Below are positions 33,075-41,969 of a DNA stretch of 43,135 bases, piece by piece. Origin of the DNA: Bradyrhizobium pachyrhizi (GTDB taxonomy: Bacteria > Pseudomonadota > Alphaproteobacteria > Rhizobiales > Xanthobacteraceae); NCBI RefSeq assembly GCF_001189245.1, contig NZ_LFIQ01000117.1, positions 180,559-223,693 on the forward strand, written 5' to 3'. Position 1 is the stretch's first letter. Every line of letters starts with the position of its first letter. A program made the translations under genes and the position numbers. The notes under the pieces were generated by a model. The model was not told the origin of the DNA. It did not search any database and was given only the letters and a program-made list of their open reading frames with translations.

Positions 33075-34658
33075 TTATCCCTTCGCCAGCGGCACTGCCA
33101 CAAAGCGCGACGAACCGCCGCTCTTCACGCGCATGAGAACGCTGTTCTTGCTGTCATTGCGCGCCGCGGTGATCGCATCCCGCACTTCACCGGCGGTGCC
33201 GACGGACTTGCCGGCGACCTCGAGGATCACGTCGCCTTCCTTGAAGCCCCGCTCAGCGGCAGCACTCTTGGGATCGACTTCGGTCACGACCACGCCTTCC
33301 TTGCCGGCGCCGGCCACGCTGTTGGCGGGCGCCACGGTGAGGCCGAGCTTCGGCACGTCGGTGCCGCGGGACGAATTGCCCTTGTCGCTCTTGTCGGTGT
33401 CGGCCTTGGCTTCCAGATTGTTCGGCAGCTGGCCGAGCGTGAGGTTGACGGTCTTGTCCTGTCCCTTGTGCAGCACGTTCAGCTTCACGGCATTGCCGGG
33501 CGCGAGGCCACCGATGGTGCGGGCGAGCTCGCGCGCATCCTTCACCGGCTCGCCATTGACGGCGGTGATGACGTCACCGGACTCGATGCCGGCCTTGGCC
33601 GCGGGGCCGTTGGCCTGCGGTTCGGCAACCAGCGCGCCTTCGGCCTTCTTCATGCCGAGGCTGTCGGCGATGTCGGAGGTCACCGGTTGGATCTGGACGC
33701 CGATCCAGCCACGGCTGACCGCGCCCTTGTCCTTCAGCTGCGCGACGACGCTCTTGACGGTCTGGGCCGGGATCGAGAACGCGATGCCGACGCTGCCGCC
33801 GGACGGCGAGTAGATCGCCGTATTGACGCCCATCACCTCACCGGACACGTCGAACGCCGGGCCACCCGAATTGCCCTTGTTCACGGGCGCATCGATCTGG
33901 ATGAAATCGTCATACGGACCGTTGCCGATGTCGCGGCCGGAGGCCGAGACGATGCCAGCGGTCACCGTGCCGCCGAGGCCGAACGGATTGCCGACCGCCA
34001 GCACCCAGTCGCCGATGCGCGGCTTGGAGTCGGACAGCTTGGCAAACTGGAAGTTGGAGCCGCCCTCGACCTTGATCAGCGCGAGGTCGGTGCGCGGATC
34101 GGTGCCGATCACCTTGGCGGAATAGGTCTTGCCGTCGTCGGTTGTGACTTCGACCTTGTCGGCGCCGTCAACGACGTGATTGTTGGTCACGGCAAAGCCG
34201 TCAGCCGAGATGAAGAAGCCGGAGCCCTGGCCCGTCACCACGCCACCGCCACGCGGTCCACCGCGCAGGCCCGGGGGCAAGCCATCCGGACCGCCGAAGC
34301 GGCGGAAGAAGCGCTCCATCGGCGAACCCGGCTGGAACGGCGAATCGTCATTGTTGCTGTCGTCCTTCGCGACCTTCTCGCGAATGTTGACCTTGACCGA
34401 GATCACCGACGGCTTCACGCGCTCGACGATGTCGGCAAATCCGACCGGCTGCTGAACCTTCTTGACCTCGTTATTGACCTGCGCATGCGCGGGCGTCGTG
34501 AACAGATCGGCGGGGTTGTGCGAGGGGCTGAAGCCATAGGTGGCGGCACCGAGGCCGGCCACGACCGACGCCATCAGCGCGAGTTTGCGGGCAGAGAACA
34601 GCGAGCGCTTCGGCGCCTTGTAGGACGGAAGGGTCGAGAGGTCGGGACGATCGGTCAT
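33075..34658 (-). CDS. degP: DegP/HtrA-type periplasmic serine protease
   Basis: Periplasmic protease-chaperone of 527 residues that removes misfolded envelope proteins. An N-terminal membrane-spanning or signal segment (about 24-44) is followed by the trypsin-like domain with catalytic His161 (VTNNHVVDG), Asp191 (RTDLALIKV) and Ser264 (NKGNSGGPAFD). Two PDZ domains follow (about 310-400 and 425-520). The loop with GPPRGGG-type glycine/proline repeats before the catalytic domain is long (about 107-140). GGAG precedes ATG 34658. It stands alone between the ccm operon and the two-component set; a 170-base gap carries its promoter. Heat or envelope stress control is expected but no sigma-factor site could be fixed. 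Confidence 0.94.
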   Translation of the reverse strand: MTDRPDLSTLPSYKAPKRSLFSARKLALMASVVAGLGAATYGFSPSHNPADLFTTPAHAQVNNEVKKVQQPVGFADIVERVKPSVISVKVNIREKVAKDDSNNDDSPFQPGSPMERFFRRFGGPDGLPPGLRGGPRGGGVVTGQGSGFFISADGFAVTNNHVVDGADKVEVTTDDGKTYSAKVIGTDPRTDLALIKVEGGSNFQFAKLSDSKPRIGDWVLAVGNPFGLGGTVTAGIVSASGRDIGNGPYDDFIQIDAPVNKGNSGGPAFDVSGEVMGVNTAIYSPSGGSVGIAFSIPAQTVKSVVAQLKDKGAVSRGWIGVQIQPVTSDIADSLGMKKAEGALVAEPQANGPAAKAGIESGDVITAVNGEPVKDARELARTIGGLAPGNAVKLNVLHKGQDKTVNLTLGQLPNNLEAKADTDKSDKGNSSRGTDVPKLGLTVAPANSVAGAGKEGVVVTEVDPKSAAAERGFKEGDVILEVAGKSVGTAGEVRDAITAARNDSKNSVLMRVKSGGSSRFVAVPLAKG

Positions 34659-34828
34659 GTCTTGAAATCTCCAGGGCCAGAATCATTGGTGCCGGGGCAA
34701 GCACCTGATGGGTCTGAACATGGGGTCACCAGCCTTACGGCGCGCTGGCTGCGGAATTAAACTTTTGTAATTGAAGCGGCCGCCGCTGCGGCAGAATAGC
34801 GCAGGTAAATAAAGGACTTAAAAGGGAA

Positions 34829-35335
34829 CTAAAGCGGCTTGTCCGGCGCGGATTCGGCCGCCAGCAGGCGTTCCAGGCGCGCCCGCTCGTCGGACGTCAG
34901 TCCAGGAGCGGAATCGCCCCCGCCCGCCGCCGGATTTGCCTTGCGCCGGCCGAGCCGCCAAAGCGCAAAACCGCCCAGCAGCAGCGCCAGCGGCGGGGTC
35001 AGCCACAGCAGCAGCGTGTGCTCGTTGAGGCGCGGCTTCAGCAGCACGAATTCGCCGTAGCGGGCCACCAGGAAATCGATCACCTGGGCGTCGCTGTCGC
35101 CGGCCGAGATGCGTTCACGCACCAAAAGACGGAGATCGCGCGCCAGCGGCGCCTCCGAATCGTCGATCGACTGGTTCTGGCAAACCATGCAGCGCAGCTC
35201 CTTGGAGAGCTCGCGCGCCCTCGCCTCCTTCGCCGGATCCGCCATGACCTCGTCGGGCAGCACCGCCCGGGCGGGCATCGCACCGTGCATCAGGGTCGCC
35301 GCAAGCACGGCGGCTGCAAGCGCGCGCGACCGCAT
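34829..35335 (-). CDS. ccmH: cytochrome c maturation thiol protein CcmH (CycL)
   Basis: Membrane-anchored periplasmic protein of 168 residues that keeps apocytochrome c reduced for haem attachment. Residues 1-24 are a signal peptide, Cys49 and Cys52 (LRCMVCQNQSI) are the redox pair, and one transmembrane helix (about 105-122, LLLWLTPPLALLLGGFALW) anchors it. Its ATG overlaps the ccmF stop by one base (TGATG). Upstream in-frame codons to 35449 lie within ccmF and are rejected. Last gene of the ccmIEFH (cycHJKL) operon. Confidence 0.93.
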   Translation of the reverse strand: MRSRALAAAVLAATLMHGAMPARAVLPDEVMADPAKEARARELSKELRCMVCQNQSIDDSEAPLARDLRLLVRERISAGDSDAQVIDFLVARYGEFVLLKPRLNEHTLLLWLTPPLALLLGGFALWRLGRRKANPAAGGGDSAPGLTSDERARLERLLAAESAPDKPL

Positions 35336-37317
35336 CACTCGGCCGCCTGCAATGCGCGTGCTGCTTTGGCCGGTTTCGGGGCGCCGACCCGCAAGCGGCG
35401 GTCGGACAGCGACAGCATGCCGCCGAACGCCATCAGCACCGGTCCCCACCAGATCATCAGCACCAGCGGCTTGTGATAGATGCGCACCGCGATCGCGCCG
35501 TCGGCCGAGGTATCGCCGAGCGAGATGTAGAGCTGGCTTGCGCCGCGCGTCATCAGCGCGGCCTCGGTCGTCGAGGCGCCGCGCGTTGTGAAGTTGCGCT
35601 TCGACGGCGTCATCACGCTGACCTTCTCGCCGTCACGTGTCACGGTGAATTGCGCGACCATCTCGCGGAAGTTCGGCCCCTGCCGCGGGTTCAGGCCGTC
35701 GAGCCGCAGCTGGTAGCCGGCGACGCGGGCGACGTCGTCGGGCTTCATCGCGCCGATATATTCGCTGTTCCAGGTGGTCTCGCAGACGATCCCGATCAGC
35801 GCGACGCCGAGACCGGCATGCGCGAAGGCGGTGCCCCAGGTCGCGCGTGGCAACCCGCGCGCGCGGCGCAGCGAGAGCGACAACGGAATCCGGAACAGCG
35901 CGATGCGCTCGGCGAGATCGCACAGCGCGCCCATGATCACGAACACCGCCAGCCCGATCGCAAGCGGCGCCAAGGTCGCGCCGCCATAGGTCCACGCCAA
36001 CACCAGCGCCATCGCAACCAGCGCGACGATGCCGGCCACCATCAGCCGCTGTGCCGCGCCGAGCAGGTCGCCGCGCTTCCAGGCCAGCAGCGGCCCGAAC
36101 GGCACCGCGAGCAGCAGCGGCACGAACAGCGGCGCGAAGGTGAAATTGAAGAACGGCGCGCCGACCGAGATCTTCTCACCGGTCAGCACCTCGAGCGCCA
36201 GCGGGTACAGCGTACCGATGAACACGGTCGCGCAGGCGGTGGTGAGCAGCAGATTATTGAGCACCAGCGCGCCCTCGCGCGAGATCGGTGCGAACAGCCC
36301 GCCCTGCTTCAGCGCCGGCGCGCGCCAGGCGTACAGCGACAGGCTGCCGCCGATGAAGACGAACAGGATCAGCAGGATGAACACGCCGCGTGTCGGATCG
36401 GTCGCGAAGGCATGGACCGAGGTCAGCACGCCGGAGCGCACCAGGAAGGTGCCGAGCAGCGACAGCGAGAAGGTCAGGATCGACAACAGGACGGTCCAGA
36501 CCTTCAGCGCGTTGCGCTTCTCCATCACCAACGCCGAATGCAACAGCGCGGTGCCGGCAAGCCACGGCATCAGCGAGGCGTTCTCGACCGGATCCCAGAA
36601 CCACCAGCCGCCCCAGCCGAGCTCGTAATAGGCCCAGTAGGAGCCCATCGCGATGCCGAGCGTCAGGAAGATCCACGCCATCAGCGTCCACGGCCGCACC
36701 CAGCGCGCCCAGGCGGCGTCGATCCGCCCCTCGAGCAGCGCCGCCACCGCGAACGAGAACGAGATCGAGAAGCCGACATAGCCGAGATAGAGCATCGGCG
36801 GATGCACGGCGAGGCCGATGTCCTGCAGCACCGGATTGAGGTCGCGGCCCTCGAGCGGCGGATTGGCGATGCGCAGGAACGGGTTCGAGGTGATCAGGAT
36901 GAACAAGTAGAACGCGCTGGCGACCCAGGCCTGCACCGCCAGCACATGCGCACGCAGCGACAGCGGCAGATTGTTGCCGAAGGCCGCGACGAGGCCGCCG
37001 AACAGCGCCAGGATCGACACCCACAGCAGCATCGATCCTTCATGGTTTCCCCACACGCCGGTGATCTTGTAGAGCAGCGGCTTCAGCGAATGCGAATTCT
37101 CGTAGACATTGGCGACCGAGAAATCCGAGGTGACGTGCAGCGTCACCAGCGCCGCGAACGACGCCGCGACGAACAGCAACTGGGCGAGTGCGGTCGAGCG
37201 CGCGACGTTCATCAGCGCCGCATCGCGCCAGCGCGCGCCGACGATCGGCACGATGGACTGGATCAGCGCGAGCCCGAGCGCGAGCACCAGGGCGTAATGT
37301 CCACTTTCGGCAATCAC
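35335..37317 (-). CDS. ccmF: cytochrome c haem lyase subunit CcmF (CycK)
   Basis: Inner-membrane protein of 660 residues with about 15 helices. It works with CcmH and CcmI to join haem from CcmE to apocytochrome c. The haem-handling WWD motif is at about 234-250 (GWGGWWFWDPVENASLMPW), with conserved histidines in VHPPMLYLGY and the LLHS block. The start is GTG at 37317, overlapping the ccmE stop (GTGA). Length is standard. Confidence 0.95.
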   Translation of the reverse strand: MIAESGHYALVLALGLALIQSIVPIVGARWRDAALMNVARSTALAQLLFVAASFAALVTLHVTSDFSVANVYENSHSLKPLLYKITGVWGNHEGSMLLWVSILALFGGLVAAFGNNLPLSLRAHVLAVQAWVASAFYLFILITSNPFLRIANPPLEGRDLNPVLQDIGLAVHPPMLYLGYVGFSISFSFAVAALLEGRIDAAWARWVRPWTLMAWIFLTLGIAMGSYWAYYELGWGGWWFWDPVENASLMPWLAGTALLHSALVMEKRNALKVWTVLLSILTFSLSLLGTFLVRSGVLTSVHAFATDPTRGVFILLILFVFIGGSLSLYAWRAPALKQGGLFAPISREGALVLNNLLLTTACATVFIGTLYPLALEVLTGEKISVGAPFFNFTFAPLFVPLLLAVPFGPLLAWKRGDLLGAAQRLMVAGIVALVAMALVLAWTYGGATLAPLAIGLAVFVIMGALCDLAERIALFRIPLSLSLRRARGLPRATWGTAFAHAGLGVALIGIVCETTWNSEYIGAMKPDDVARVAGYQLRLDGLNPRQGPNFREMVAQFTVTRDGEKVSVMTPSKRNFTTRGASTTEAALMTRGASQLYISLGDTSADGAIAVRIYHKPLVLMIWWGPVLMAFGGMLSLSDRRLRVGAPKPAKAARALQAAE

Positions 37318-37799
37318 CGCACGGCTCCCTGTGTCGGCGCCGCGGAGGCGCTCGGCTTCGCACCGTAGTCGTCCTTCCAGTGGCCCTGCTTCTTCAAGGC
37401 GTCGGCGACGTCCTTCGGCATGTAGGTCTCGTCATGCTTGGCGAGCACGGTGTCGGCGCGGAACACGCCGCTCGCGTCGAGCGCGCCTTCGGCGACCACG
37501 CCCTGCCCCTCGCGGAACAGATCCGGCAGGATACCCTTGTAGGCGACCGGCAGCGTCGCGCCGCCGTCGTCGACGGTGAACGTCACGGCGAGATTGTCGC
37601 CGCGCTTCAGCGAGCCCTGCTCCACCAGGCCGCCGAGGCGGAAACGCTTGCCCGGACCAAGGTGCTTTTCGGCGACCATCGACGGCGTCGAGAAGAACAC
37701 GATGGAATCGCGCAGCGCGTTCAGCACCAGACCCGCGGCGATCGCGAGCACGACGAGCGCGCAGCCGATCAGTGTCAAACGCCGTTGCTTCCTGGTCAT
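37314..37799 (-). CDS. ccmE: haem chaperone CcmE (CycJ)
   Basis: Membrane-anchored periplasmic protein of 161 residues that binds haem covalently and hands it to the CcmFH lyase. One N-terminal helix (about 8-27) anchors an OB-fold domain; His122 in LAKHDETYMP is the haem-binding residue, with Tyr126 as its axial partner. The C-terminal tail is flexible and alanine-rich. GGATGGA precedes the ATG. It overlaps ccmF by 4 bases and follows ccmI by 59 bases. Confidence 0.95.
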   Translation of the reverse strand: MTRKQRRLTLIGCALVVLAIAAGLVLNALRDSIVFFSTPSMVAEKHLGPGKRFRLGGLVEQGSLKRGDNLAVTFTVDDGGATLPVAYKGILPDLFREGQGVVAEGALDASGVFRADTVLAKHDETYMPKDVADALKKQGHWKDDYGAKPSASAAPTQGAVR

Positions 37800-37858
37800 G
37801 TTCCATCCTTGCGCATGACATCCTCCGAAAACCGCTGCGCACTTTTCGGCATCATGCG

Positions 37859-38998
37859 TTATCCATCCAGCCCGAGATTCTTCAGCCCTTCATTGAGCTG
37901 ACGCAACCGGTCCGCATCGTTGGCGACCGCCTGACGGGCATCCGCGAGTGCGCTCATCGCCTTGTCGCGCTCGCCCATCACGAGATAGGCGCGGACCAGC
38001 CGCAGCCAGCCCTCGACGTCGTCGCCATTGGCCTTCAGCCGCGTCGCCAGCCGATCGACCATGCCTTTGATCATGGTGCCGCGATCGGCCTCGCTCATGT
38101 CCCGGGCCGCGGCCACCGCACTGTCCGGCAGCGCCGGTGCGCTCACGCCACCGGGCGAGCTGACGCCGCCGGGCGAGCTGCCGCCGACCCTCACGAGCGC
38201 GGCCTGCACCAGCGGCCGCCACGGCGCGTCCGCCGGCGCCTTCGCCAGCATCTTCTGCCAGAGCTCCGCGGCATCAGCCTTGCGGCCGTCCTGCTCGGCG
38301 GCGAGGCCGAGGAAATAGTTGGCCTTGGCATCGTCGCCATTCAGCGCGACCGCGCGCTCGAATTCCGCCTTGGCGTCCGCGGTGACGACGCCGCCGGCAG
38401 TCCCCATCAGCGCCTCGCCGAGATCGGCGCGGCGATCGGCGCTGTCGCCGGCATAGGTGATGGCGTTGCGATAGGCGCGGACGGCGTCATCGTAGCGGCC
38501 GAGGCGCGACAGCACCGGCGCCAGCACCGTCCAGCCGCGGCCGTCGGTCGGGTTCTTTTCCAGATGCGCCTCGACCTGGGCGACCAGATTGGCGAGCGGC
38601 TGGTTGGCGTCGGCCACCCGGCCGCGCTCGGCGAGCGGGAAGTCACCGAGGCGCGGCGAGCCGAGCGCGAGATAGAAGCTTGAGGCAATCACAGGCAATC
38701 CGACCAGGCCGACGATCGCGGCAGTGCGCCGCAGATTGAGGCTGCCTTGCACCGGAGCCTCACGTCCGCCCTGATCGGCGGCGGCCAGCAGCCGGCGGCT
38801 GATCTCGATCCGCGCGGCATCGGCCTCGGCGGCACGGATGATACCGGCGGCCATGTCGCGGTCGATTTCGGCGAGCTGGTCGCGGTAGACCACGACCTCG
38901 CTGCCACCGGTATCCGTGCGCCCGCGGCGGCTGAGCGGCCACAGCACGGCAAAGATCGCCGCGACCGTCATCAGCGCGAACACAAACCACAGCGTCAT
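37859..38998 (-). CDS. ccmI: apocytochrome c chaperone CcmI (CycH)
   Basis: Inner-membrane protein of 379 residues that binds the C-terminus of apocytochrome c and presents it to CcmFH. Two helices (about 3-22, TLWFVFALMTVAAIFAVLW, and about 93-112) flank a cytoplasmic loop with a leucine-zipper-like stretch (EIDRDMAAGIIRAAEAD). The periplasmic part has TPR repeats (about 140-280 and 325-370) split by a proline/glycine linker in which GGVSSPGGVS is a short tandem repeat. ATG 38998 is preferred over a TTG at 39034. First gene of the ccmIEFH operon. Confidence 0.93.
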   Translation of the reverse strand: MTLWFVFALMTVAAIFAVLWPLSRRGRTDTGGSEVVVYRDQLAEIDRDMAAGIIRAAEADAARIEISRRLLAAADQGGREAPVQGSLNLRRTAAIVGLVGLPVIASSFYLALGSPRLGDFPLAERGRVADANQPLANLVAQVEAHLEKNPTDGRGWTVLAPVLSRLGRYDDAVRAYRNAITYAGDSADRRADLGEALMGTAGGVVTADAKAEFERAVALNGDDAKANYFLGLAAEQDGRKADAAELWQKMLAKAPADAPWRPLVQAALVRVGGSSPGGVSSPGGVSAPALPDSAVAAARDMSEADRGTMIKGMVDRLATRLKANGDDVEGWLRLVRAYLVMGERDKAMSALADARQAVANDADRLRQLNEGLKNLGLDG

Positions 38999-39034
38999 CA
39001 AGCGGTTCCCGGATGGAACGGCGGCTTCCGGCAA

Positions 39035-39356
39035 GCCGCCTTAGAATCGCTTTACACTACCGGCGGCGAGCCCGGCAATTGACAATTACTGGATCGGCGG
39101 AAGGTCGAAATCAGGCGGTTTTCGGTGCCGTTCCGACGGGATTGCAACGGTGTCTCCTGGCGAAGGCGCGCGCTGCCAAAATATCGAAAACAACCCCATG
39201 CAAAGTAGCGGGGCGGTCGCCGGCGCTCGATTGATGGTTGACACGTCGGGCAAATCAGTGCCACACTTCCATTATTCCGAAATAACGCAAATGCCCATCG
39301 TCCCGCCTTGGCGGGTCGGCTTGCCGTCGAACATGCTCGCGAATTGCGCGATCTCG
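39035..39356. other. intergenic gap of 322 bases with probable dispersed repeat
   Basis: This gap carries the ccmI promoter region. Within it the stretch 39176-39260 (AAAATATCGAAAACAACCCC start, ending TTGACACGTCGGGCAAATC) has the look of a dispersed bradyrhizobial repeat; its GTTGACACGTCG (39238-39249) recurs at 12229-12240. A small hairpin CCCGCCTTGGCGGG lies at about 39302-39315, 41 bases past the stop of the next gene, without a T tract. Confidence 0.45.
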
Positions 39357-40751
39357 CTACCCCGCGCGGGAAGATTTGCGCTCACCGGTCACGGCGTTTT
39401 CGGCCGCCCGGTTCATCAACGAGGCGTAGTCGTGGCCGAACAGCACCTCGCAGAAGCGGATCGCGGCCTTGACCTGCTGCTGGCGGAAGGCCCGGACCCG
39501 CGCGTCGCCGCCGCGCAGCGACTGCACCAGCCCCTCGGTCGACTGCTCGACATAATGTTGCAGGTCGGAGAAGGTCCGCAGGGTCACCTCGTTGATGGCG
39601 AGCTCGCTGGCATAGGTGCGGCACACCGCGACGAAATCGATCAGCGCGGCGGCGTCCTCGACTTCGGACTGGTCGATCTTGGCGCCGGCCGTGATGTCCT
39701 TGTCGGCGCGCTGGCGCAGGATGCGGCGGACCCGGCCGGGCACGCTGTCGATCTCCGATTGCAGCGCATTGGAGGTATCGGCGCGGACCGAGGTGAGCTG
39801 GCGGCCCCAGGTGGAATCGTTGCGCAGATCGAGCTCGGTGCGCAGGCCGCGGACGCCGTCATGCAGGGTCTTGAGCTGCTCGCCGACATAATCGAAATGC
39901 CCGCGCCTGATGTCGGTGCGCAGGCAGGCCGCGACGAACGACAGGTCGTGCAGCGCGATGGTGACGGCGATACCGTACGGCGTCGCCGCAACCCGCAGTT
40001 CGTCGTCGGAGGCCGCCATCTTGATGGCGAGGCGGACGATCTGCCAGGGCGCGGCGAGCCGCTGCGCAATCAATGACAGCGCAAACGGCAGCATTTGCGG
40101 CGTCTGCAGCGACGGCAGCTTGAGCGCTTCCGTGGCGGAGGCGATCTGGGAATCGGCGAACACGCGGATCTGGCTCGGCAGCCGGCTGCCCAGGGTTTCC
40201 AGCGCCTCGCGGGCCTGCAGGACGAGGCCGATCGGCAGCAGGTCCTCGACCACGTTTGGCGGACCGACCCGCGACAGCGCGCGTTGGCGATCGTCCTGAC
40301 TTGGCCCCGCGATCTTGAGGATGGCGTCCGCGGCCGCAAGCTGGAACTTGCGCGCGGCAGTTTCCATCGGACCGCTCTCCGTGGCCGCGGCGAGCGCCGC
40401 CTCGAACGCGCGAGCCGCCTCGGGCGCGCCCTCGCGGGCCAGCCATTGCCAGATCGGCAGCAGCGAGGCGCGCCGGAGCTGGCCCGGCCGGGTCGGGAAA
40501 TTGGTCTCGGCGAGGAATGGCTCGAGCGGCCGGAACAGGAGCCGCGCCGGATCATCGCTGCGCGGCTGGATCTGCTCGTCCTCCTCGGCCCCGCGCACGA
40601 TCTTGCGCAGCTGTTCGAGGACCAGATTGGCGACCGCGACGTCGTCGCCACGTTCGACGGCGCGCTCCAGCTCGCGCATCAGCAGCGCCTGCGATTGCGG
40701 CGGAAGCTGTGCGAGATAATCCCTCAGCCGCTCGGTCGATTTCTGGCTCAT
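39357..40751 (-). CDS. conserved-looking protein of 464 residues, function unknown
   Basis: Soluble, mostly helical protein with no signal peptide or membrane helix. The N-terminus MSQKSTERLRDYLAQLPPQS leads into a heptad-rich helix with RELERAVERGDDVAVANLVL; later parts have many helical repeats rich in leucine and alanine (PIWQWLAREGAPEAARAFE, AARKFQLAAADAILKIAG), and about 330-370 a possible coiled coil (GEQLKTLHDGVRGLRTELDL). I do not recognise the family. Charge is mixed and codon use matches the core genome, so it is probably an old resident gene. It lies on the same strand 358 bases before ccmI, in its own unit. The ATG at 40751 is chosen because the frame further upstream (to 40970) is arginine/proline-rich and unlike it; no strong ribosome site is seen. 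Confidence 0.7.
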   Translation of the reverse strand: MSQKSTERLRDYLAQLPPQSQALLMRELERAVERGDDVAVANLVLEQLRKIVRGAEEDEQIQPRSDDPARLLFRPLEPFLAETNFPTRPGQLRRASLLPIWQWLAREGAPEAARAFEAALAAATESGPMETAARKFQLAAADAILKIAGPSQDDRQRALSRVGPPNVVEDLLPIGLVLQAREALETLGSRLPSQIRVFADSQIASATEALKLPSLQTPQMLPFALSLIAQRLAAPWQIVRLAIKMAASDDELRVAATPYGIAVTIALHDLSFVAACLRTDIRRGHFDYVGEQLKTLHDGVRGLRTELDLRNDSTWGRQLTSVRADTSNALQSEIDSVPGRVRRILRQRADKDITAGAKIDQSEVEDAAALIDFVAVCRTYASELAINEVTLRTFSDLQHYVEQSTEGLVQSLRGGDARVRAFRQQQVKAAIRFCEVLFGHDYASLMNRAAENAVTGERKSSRAG

Positions 40752-41015
40752 GCGCCCGGTCGTGAAAGCTTGGTGCCCGGCAAAAGCCGCAGCCCGTCCG
40801 CCCGCTATGATAGAGGTCGGCGCGTTAAGAAGCCGTTTAGGAATAATAGCGGCGCCGAAGCGAGAACAGGGACGCCCGCTTTCAGGGGCGAAGCAGACAC
40901 GCGGACCGGACGTCAGCGATATCGCCTTGTCCCAAGGCGGGCCTCGTCCAACTTTCCTCGCAGGTCGCATCGGCTCGCCTGGCGCTCCCCGAGCGTCGAA
41001 ATTTGGTTACGCGGT

Positions 41016-41450
41016 TCAGACTTCCACTTTTGCGACCGGAAATGGGCGGTTGATCCGAGATTCCACGGGAACCCGCAGTCCCTTCGAGATGTAAGCATTG
41101 GTTCGATAGTGACCCGCCAGCAATATCCGCTGCAGGATCGCTTCATCGGTGATGACGGGGCGCATGTCGTCCCAAAGTGCATCGCCGATCGTGGCCGTGT
41201 CATGCAGTTCATCAGCAAGGCGGATGAGGATGCGGTCACCGGATTCCCAACAGGTGTCATCGGCAGTGCCGTGGACCGATGCGCGCAGTTGCGCTTCGGT
41301 CAAGCCTGCATTGTCGGCAAAATAGTGAACGCGCAGGGTCCACTCAAAGGCATTCTGACATCGCCCTGTCACCCGCAGAAGAAACACCTCGCGCTGGCGC
41401 AGAATGATGTGGCTTGGATCAAGGTAGGCGACGGACCCGAGACGATACGA
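41016..41450 (-). pseudogene. 5'-truncated carboxymuconolactone decarboxylase-like gene
   Basis: The frame reads as the C-terminal two thirds of an AhpD/CMD-family protein: YLDPSHIILRQREVFLLRV, then GRCQNAFEWTLRVHYFADNAGL, LIRLADELHDTATIGDALW and AGHYRTNAYISKGLRVP. Family members start about 40-60 residues earlier, but a TGA stops the frame at 41451-41453, just before SYRLGS, and the upstream sequence in other frames does not supply the rest. The first usable start is a GTG at 41387, inside the conserved region. The catalytic-type Cys-x2-Cys/His of AhpD is not present (GRCQNAFEW has a single Cys). Most likely a broken gene; a short product from 41387 (123 residues) cannot be excluded. Confidence 0.65.
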
Positions 41451-41549
41451 TCAGGTTCTTCCGCTTGTGGTCCCACGCGGAAGTCACCCTCACGTCCGAT
41501 TTCGGGCTGCAAGCAGACGCGCTTGGGAAGCCCGGTTGATCCGCGCGGT

Positions 41550-41684
41550 TCAAATGCCGAACGAGTGCCTCATCTGCCTCAGCATCGCCATGACGGCGTC
41601 GGTGTACCTGCCATTGGTGAAGTACTGATCGACTTGCGATGCGCTAGACAGCGCGATGATTGCAATTGCGAAGCCTTTGAGCAT
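41550..41684 (-). CDS. small protein of 44 residues, function unknown
   Basis: A short frame with ATG at 41684, a strong ribosome site (AAGGAG, in GAAGGAGAGGCC) just before it, and TGA at 41552-41550. The product begins MLKGFAIAIIALSSASQ, a hydrophobic N-terminus that could be a signal or membrane anchor, and continues with DQYFTNGRYTDAVMAMLRQM to a basic end RHSFGI. From memory similar 40-50-residue proteins ending in MLRQIRHSFG-like sequence are scattered in Bradyrhizobium genomes, but I cannot check that. It lies between the broken CMD-like gene and the AraC gene. No function can be given. Confidence 0.65.
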   Translation of the reverse strand: MLKGFAIAIIALSSASQVDQYFTNGRYTDAVMAMLRQMRHSFGI

Positions 41685-41969
41685 GGCCTCTCCTTCGGAA
41701 AAGAAGGGTCCAAGAGAATTTCGGAATTCGCTGCCGCTGATCGCGACCTACCTGCAATGGTGGGATAATGGCAGGAATTGGTGGTCGATCGATAAACGAG
41801 GTCCAAAAAAATTGATGGGCCTATAAATTCTAGCACTGTGAACCGGGTCGGCGACGATGGCGTAGGTACTTTAGCGCCTGCCTCGGAAAGCGGGTACGCG
41901 GGACTGTCCCCCCTTGAGGATATTTAACCCGGGTGTTTTTCAGGTTTGGTTCTTCTGCCCATGCATTGC

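Noticed and set aside
41579..41836. An 85-codon minus-strand frame over the 44-residue gene
   Set aside because: It has no ribosome site and a random-looking translation; the overlapping frame starting at 41684 has the AAGGAG.
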